NCBI RefSeq assembly: GCF_001949145.1 | Contig: NW_019091603.1 | Location: 107,520-131,731, forward strand | Reading direction: 5' to 3' | DNA length: 24,212 nt | Source: Acanthaster planci | Lineage: Eukaryota; Echinodermata; Asteroidea; Valvatida; Acanthasteridae | Part shown: positions 20,080-24,212 of the stretch, piece after piece | Layout of the letters: each line of letters begins with the position of its first letter | How positions within the stretch are numbered: the stretch's first letter is position 1 | Program-made: the position numbers and the translations under genes | Notes under the pieces: generated by a model | Told to the model about the DNA's origin: nothing | Seen by the model: the letters and a program-made list of their open reading frames with translations, nothing else | Database searches by the model: none

Positions 20080-20366
20080 CAAAGATCATATAAGCGCCAA
20101 AGGCGCAAGATAGATAACTCTGCCCAAAAGGTGTAATTAACACGGGTGCCATTTGAGCAAGCGATACGCCTGCGCAGTTTACAGTAATGCTTAGGTGCAG
20201 GCTCACAAGGTGCACGTGCCTGCCGCGGCGCCTGCATCTGTGCATTAATGTGCATTGCGCAGGTGTATCGCTTGCTCAAATGGCGCCCTTGCGATTACAA
20301 CGTTTTACGTGTATTCCCGGTGAAGTTGGCCATCTTAAGCCGCTACGTGGCGTTATATGATCTTTG
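20080..20366. mobile_element. 287-bp fold-back MITE with long inverted repeats
   Basis: The ends CAAAGATCATATAA...CGCC and GGCGTTATATGATCTTTG are inverted copies. Inside, 33 bp at 20144-20176 is inverted at 20256-20288 with only two mismatches. The inner arms continue to pair in part (TAATGC, TGCAGGC) towards the centre at about 20216. The stretches between the outer and inner arms do not pair well. No coding capacity. Target-site duplication is not clear. It lies about 300 bp from a POGLUT1 exon, in the preceding intron. Confidence 0.85.
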
Positions 20367-21924
20367 GTTATAATGTTCAATGGAGACCCTCTTGCTTTCA
20401 CATTGAGTAAGTATATTATGTGCGCAAATCAAGGTGCAAATGTACATAAGGTGCCCTAAGTTGGTTATAGAAATTAATTCTCTAGGTCAGTGTGCATAGT
20501 TTCTTTGTTAACCACTTGCCGTCTGTTTTAATTTGAAGTTGCATGACAAATCCCCGGGGGAATTCTGTTTTCAAAATTCTTCAGAAATTCATAACTTTAT
20601 TTACTGGATGTTTCCATCCACATGAATGACTGTCTGGTGGCTACTCTAATCTGACAGACACATCTACTGATGCTTGAGAATTTCAGCCGGGCCTGCTGCC
20701 TTGTAAAGAGAGCCCAGATTGTGCAGTGTTATGCAATTTTCTTTTGTTCCTGAAACTGGCCCAGTGCATTGCTGGCATCTTTCAAATGTGGCCAGATTAG
20801 CGTGCAGCGTTATTGTATTGATCATTCCTGGAGCGCTTTTTTCCCTAGTCGTACTCTGCTTTCAAAACAATGATAGATTACCTCCACTATTGACAACTGA
20901 AAAAAATGTTAGCAATTTCCAGCAGCCCGGTCTTTTGTTCCAAGTACAGTCTTTTGTTACAGGGCCCAGCTCCTTTGTCCGATTTTGGGCACCCCAGCTG
21001 AGCATATAAAGCCAACATCTATGGTACTGGGCACCCCGGCACGAAGTGGTCAAGTCACTGAATACATGCACATGGGAACACAAATGGGTCATTCCATTAA
21101 GTTGGGTAACACCTGGTTATTTGTCTAGGGTCTGAAGACTGTGGAGTAAATCACGTGGCTACTGAAATAATTATCCAGTTAAAGAGCAATGCCAACGGCA
21201 GAAAAAACAAGACATCTGGCTTTACACACATGTAGTATGTTCACTTGGATCCCATTATAGACATATACGCTACATAAGCCTAGATTCGGCAATATTTTGG
21301 GTTAAAAAACTCATTTTTGAGAGACCCGTCTCTGCCAAGCAACATGGCAAGCTTTCGTGAAAGGAGCATGTTGTAATTGCTTCCTTTACATCTCATGAGT
21401 ATGGCTTTTCTAGGCTTTTGTCCATGTAGCATCACGGAAATGGTTCTCCAGCTGGTGCATGTATGTACTGAGCTAGCGCAGTCACGTCAATGCACATAAT
21501 TACACGTAGTATAGTAGCGTGTGCGTAGCTAAAGTTAAACTCGTCAGACAGCAGTTCTACTTCCGACAATATATCAGCTCACCAGAGCAACAAGAACCTG
21601 ATGAGGACAACAAAGAGTATAAAGTCCAAGGCACAGAGCCTTACTGCTTTGAACCCATCGTGCCAATAGGATCCTAACTGGGCTGATGATGGGGCCACCA
21701 CTGGTGAACAAGGCGGTGAAGTAGACCAAGATCGTTTGATAAATACATCTTGCTAAGTTCAGAGTGAAGGACAAATATGTTTAATGTTTGGTGTTTCGGT
21801 CACCGGCCGAAACAGGTATTGTTCTTCTTACGTTTTTTCTTTTGTTTTTGTTTTTTCCTCATTTTCACATTTTTGCTACTGACATAACACAGGGTCATTC
21901 TACACACCACTTTCGGTCCTTACT
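20367..21924. other. Intronic sequence, no gene seen
   Basis: No upstream POGLUT1 exon and no other family recognised. The plus frame 20719-21009 (96 codons) has no known motif. A perfect 7-bp hairpin lies at 21793-21813. Confidence 0.45.
21793..21813. repeat. Perfect hairpin GTTTCGG/CCGAAAC
   Basis: Seven-bp arms around a 7-nt loop, about 110 bp before dispersed repeat copy B; it may be the left part of the same repeat family. Confidence 0.55.
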
Positions 21925-22012
21925 TTGGGCCAATTTACTTCAAACCCGGCACATTGTTAGACTACTACCGGAGGATGTACGCCGAATCATGACGTCATCA
22001 TGATGTCATAAC
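21925..22012. repeat. Dispersed repeat, copy B (with a CRE-type palindrome)
   Basis: This is the counterpart of 10117-10203. It keeps more CpG and contains ATGACGTCATCATGATGTCAT-like sequence with the palindrome TGACGTCA, the classic CREB/ATF site, at about 21990-21998; copy A has TGACATTA there. Confidence 0.75.
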
Positions 22013-22014
22013 CT

Positions 22015-22222
22015 GATTTATTATAGAATTTGGAGTATTTAATTTTCCCCATATGTTTTGTACAAGTTTTTCAACTGCCAGAATGGCATGCTCTTTGGCC
22101 ACTCCACAAAAGACCATACAGCATAGATGGCCATAGAGGAATAACGTCAGTTTGGCATCATAATTAGATTTATTATTTAATTTTGAAGATTTAATTTCTC
22201 CCATTGACTTTGTACACATTTT
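22015..22222. repeat. Diverged tandem duplication, period 152 bp
   Basis: GATTTATTAT...ATTTAATTT..CCCAT...TTGTACA...TTTT at 22015-22069 recurs at 22167-22216 in the same order. It directly follows dispersed repeat copy B and may be its tail. Confidence 0.65.
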
Positions 22223-22844
22223 GAAACCAACTGACTTTGTACATACATACAAGTGCCGTATTTCCTGGATGTTTGCGCACGTCCGTACGTTGCGCCATCA
22301 GCTGATGACCTTTGCGATTGGTCGATGCATGGTTGATGCATAGATGTAAGTGTTGTCGCACAGTCTTATTGTATGATTTCTAGATAATTTGGCTAGAAAG
22401 TTGTGAAAAAAATCATTCGAAATATCAAGGGGGATGAACTCCGAGATTTTGTGTTTATGGCCTAGCTCAACCAATTTTTATACTCAACACAAAATCGTCC
22501 GTGCATTGACCATTTGCATGGTCTCACATCAACACATGGATTTGTTCGGGACGATATTTTAGACGGGCCCATGTGTTTCTCAGGACTTCTTGGTACTTCC
22601 TGGACCTGAAACTACACCAATTGGGTTAATGGATTTTGCTTGATCGAAGGATTCCAAGGTAATCCCATTAAAGCTCAACTGAAAGCATATTTTATGCCCC
22701 GGCACAAGAAATTGCAGGAGTTGACACTGATCCGAATAAGCATGATCACAATGATCGTTAGCAAGGGTGCTTCGAGCCCAACAGCTACACATAGTAAGGC
22801 GGGCAAGCTGGGTTTGAAAGCTGGATGGATGAAGTACTATTTGT
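22223..22844. other. Intronic sequence before the second LINE
   Basis: No recognisable gene. The last part (from about 22640) may already belong to the LINE but shows no clear motif. Confidence 0.4.
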
Positions 22845-23195
22845 GATCACTTTTCATCTGTTGCTGCGGACCTTGAACCAGTTGACAGGGAATCACTGCC
22901 AGCTTTTCATCCATCTCTCCAGATTCATCCTGTGAACACGTGGGAAACTTTCAAGTTATTACAAAACACAAAAGTCCAAATCGAGTGGTACCGATGGTAT
23001 TTCATCTCGCTTTATAAAACAGTTTGCGCTTGAATAAGTGAACCACTGACTGATGTTATTAAAGCATCATACAGACAGCTAACAGTTCCACAGCAGTGGA
23101 AAAGTGCAAATGTGGTGCCCATACCAAAGTCCACTCCTGCATCCCTTAACAATCTTTGCCCAATGGCTTTGACGGACGTCTTTGCGAAGGTAGCC
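22845..23195 (+). pseudogene. LINE RT N-terminal fragment
   Basis: Reading frame pieces: DHFSSVAADLEPVDRESLP (22845 on); then, one frame over from about 22972, KSKSSGTDGISSRFIKQFAL; then back, from 23034, SEPLTDVIKASYRQLTVPQQ, WKSANVVPIPK and LCPMALTDVFAKV. These match the pre-palm region of LINE reverse transcriptases (SSGPDGI, P..WK.A.V.PvPK, RPISLT..fAKV). The missing base before TAAGTG at about 23034 explains the second shift. RPISLT has become CPMALT. Confidence 0.75.
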
Positions 23196-23199
23196 AAAA

Positions 23200-23520
23200 A
23201 TGGTCGAAAAAAGAGCATGTAGGATTATACTTGGTGCTCAGTTTGTTTTATACCAACAAGCTCTCCAGTCTTGCCATTTAACCACACTTGAGGATCAGAG
23301 AATCGAATTGTGCTTAAAATTTTCTATTTCATTATCTTTACCTACCAACCGACTGCATCACTTACTCCCGGCACTGAAACCCAAGAAGTATAACATTAGG
23401 AGCAGACATATTAGGCAAAATTTTTTGTGTAGAACAAACAGGTATCATGAATCAGCAATACCCTATCTTACTCAAGTTTTAAAGGAGCACAAGAAAAATA
23501 ATTCAACGCCCCTTTTTTAA
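23200..23520 (+). pseudogene. LINE RT C-terminal fragment
   Basis: A 106-codon frame starting at a non-initiator Met inside the protein: VEKRACRIILG, LTTLEDQRIELCLKF, LHHLLPAL, RTNRYHESAIPYL. These are the tail blocks of a common family of invertebrate LINE replicases. Intact to its normal-looking stop, but cut off from the catalytic core by the deletion at about 23190-23200. Confidence 0.8.
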
Positions 23521-23863
23521 TAGTTCTATTTGTAATTATTATTCAAACTATATCTCACTTATAATATTTGTTAAATGATCCAATCATATGTTTTTCAACT
23601 AGATGGTTCATTTGTAATTTCAATTGTCCTGCTTAACTATACCTTTTTCGTTTTGTTTGTTATATTGCCAACTACTATGTACAGATGTTGGTTTTTTGGG
23701 GGGGGATTGCTGGTGTGTATTTTGTGCCTTTTCATCTTTGTTGTAATTAATGTAAAGTTCATGTATGAGAATTAATGTTTTGGGGGACAACTCCATATTT
23801 ATTGTAATTTTTTACACAATTTTTAATGGTTGTTTGTAAATTTAAATGTAAAAACTTTTGTAA

Positions 23864-23924
23864 TTCGGCCTATGGCCGAAAGAAAGTTTTTAAATTAAAC
23901 CATTTTGAATTGAATTGAATTGAA
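23864..23924 (+). repeat. Second LINE 3' stem-loop and (TTGAA)4 tail
   Basis: TTCGGCC (23864-23870), loop TAT, GGCCGAA (23874-23880), then 24 bases and four TTGAA units (23905-23924). The arrangement parallels the 3' end of the first LINE with different sequence. Confidence 0.75.
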
Positions 23925-24212
23925 ATGATTCTGGTAGGAAAAAGTATATGTATTACAAAACATTCTCAATTGAAAGTGTTTGTCTGCACTTTCTGGGCCA
24001 AGTCTGGACTGTGGTGTTAGGGGAAGAGAGCTCACTCAAATTAGCTCCGAATTTGCACTGACACACATGACATATCCCAAGAAACTTGAACTCTATAAAT
24101 GGCCTTTTTTAAGATTTTGATATGCTCACCTTAGCTTATGTCCAAATGATGAATGATGAAAAGGGAGATTAACAGTGATTATGTAAGTCCTACATGTTCA
24201 GCACAATCCAGT
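23925..24212. other. Sequence right of the second LINE
   Basis: No exon or repeat recognised. A minus-strand AAG/GTGAGC at about 24127-24135 looks like a splice donor, but the codons before it do not match any POGLUT1 segment I know. Confidence 0.35.

Larger units (their letters stand above)
22845..23924 (+). mobile_element. Second non-LTR retrotransposon, 5'-truncated and internally deleted
   Basis: RT N-terminal sequence (22845-23190) is joined directly to the RT C-terminal tail (23200-23520), so the palm with motifs A to C is missing. A 3' UTR with a TTCGGCC/GGCCGAA stem-loop and a (TTGAA)4 tail follows. Its C-terminal type (KRACRIILG...TLEDQRIELCLKF) and its tail differ from those of the LINE at 11986-16338, so it is a different family. 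It is also antisense to POGLUT1. Confidence 0.8.

Noticed and set aside
24085-24135. Upstream POGLUT1 exon ending at a GTGAGC donor
   Set aside because: The codons before the donor do not resemble the sequence expected before CSGVEHF, and the phase was not convincing.

Overview
This is intronic, repeat-rich DNA from an animal nuclear genome. The host gene visible in it is POGLUT1 (Rumi; protein O-glucosyltransferase 1, family GT90) on the minus strand. Three consecutive internal exons are recognisable (19645-19777, 9577-9701, 9339-9398). They have good splice sites, compatible phases and a continuous reading frame. Upstream exons (N-terminus) must lie beyond the right edge and downstream exons beyond the left edge; I searched for them by eye and did not find them. 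The repeats (L2/CR1-type LINEs, a DIRS-type remnant, a tRNA-like SINE, fold-back MITEs, strong excess of the octamer TACATGTA) suggest a marine invertebrate such as an amphioxus, hemichordate, echinoderm or lophotrochozoan. I cannot fix the species.

Layout. 1-34: tail of a LINE whose body lies to the left. 27-472: minus-strand RNase H remnant of a DIRS-type retrotransposon. 480-3400: GC-richer sequence without a recognisable gene, ending in a short degenerate tandem array (2941-3163). 3400-9338: AT-rich intron with simple repeats, an odd interleaved inverted repeat, a tRNA-like SINE insertion (7694-7986) and a diverged tandem duplication. 9339-9701: two POGLUT1 exons. 9702-19644: one 9,943-bp intron carrying a structured 136-bp element (10288-10423), a SINE remnant, and a nested insertion: a near-complete but mutated L2/CR1-type LINE (about 11990-16338) inside a terminal-inverted-repeat DNA element (11926-16469). 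19645-19777: POGLUT1 exon. 19778-24212: a further intron with a 287-bp fold-back MITE (20080-20366), a dispersed repeat shared with 10117-10203, and a second LINE that has lost its reverse-transcriptase palm (22845-23924).

The LINE proteins (endonuclease, reverse transcriptase) are all broken by stops and frameshifts and are annotated as pseudogenes. They lie antisense to POGLUT1. No operon, CRISPR array, prophage or new defence-type system is present. The interesting material is the repeat architecture inside a conserved Notch-pathway gene.
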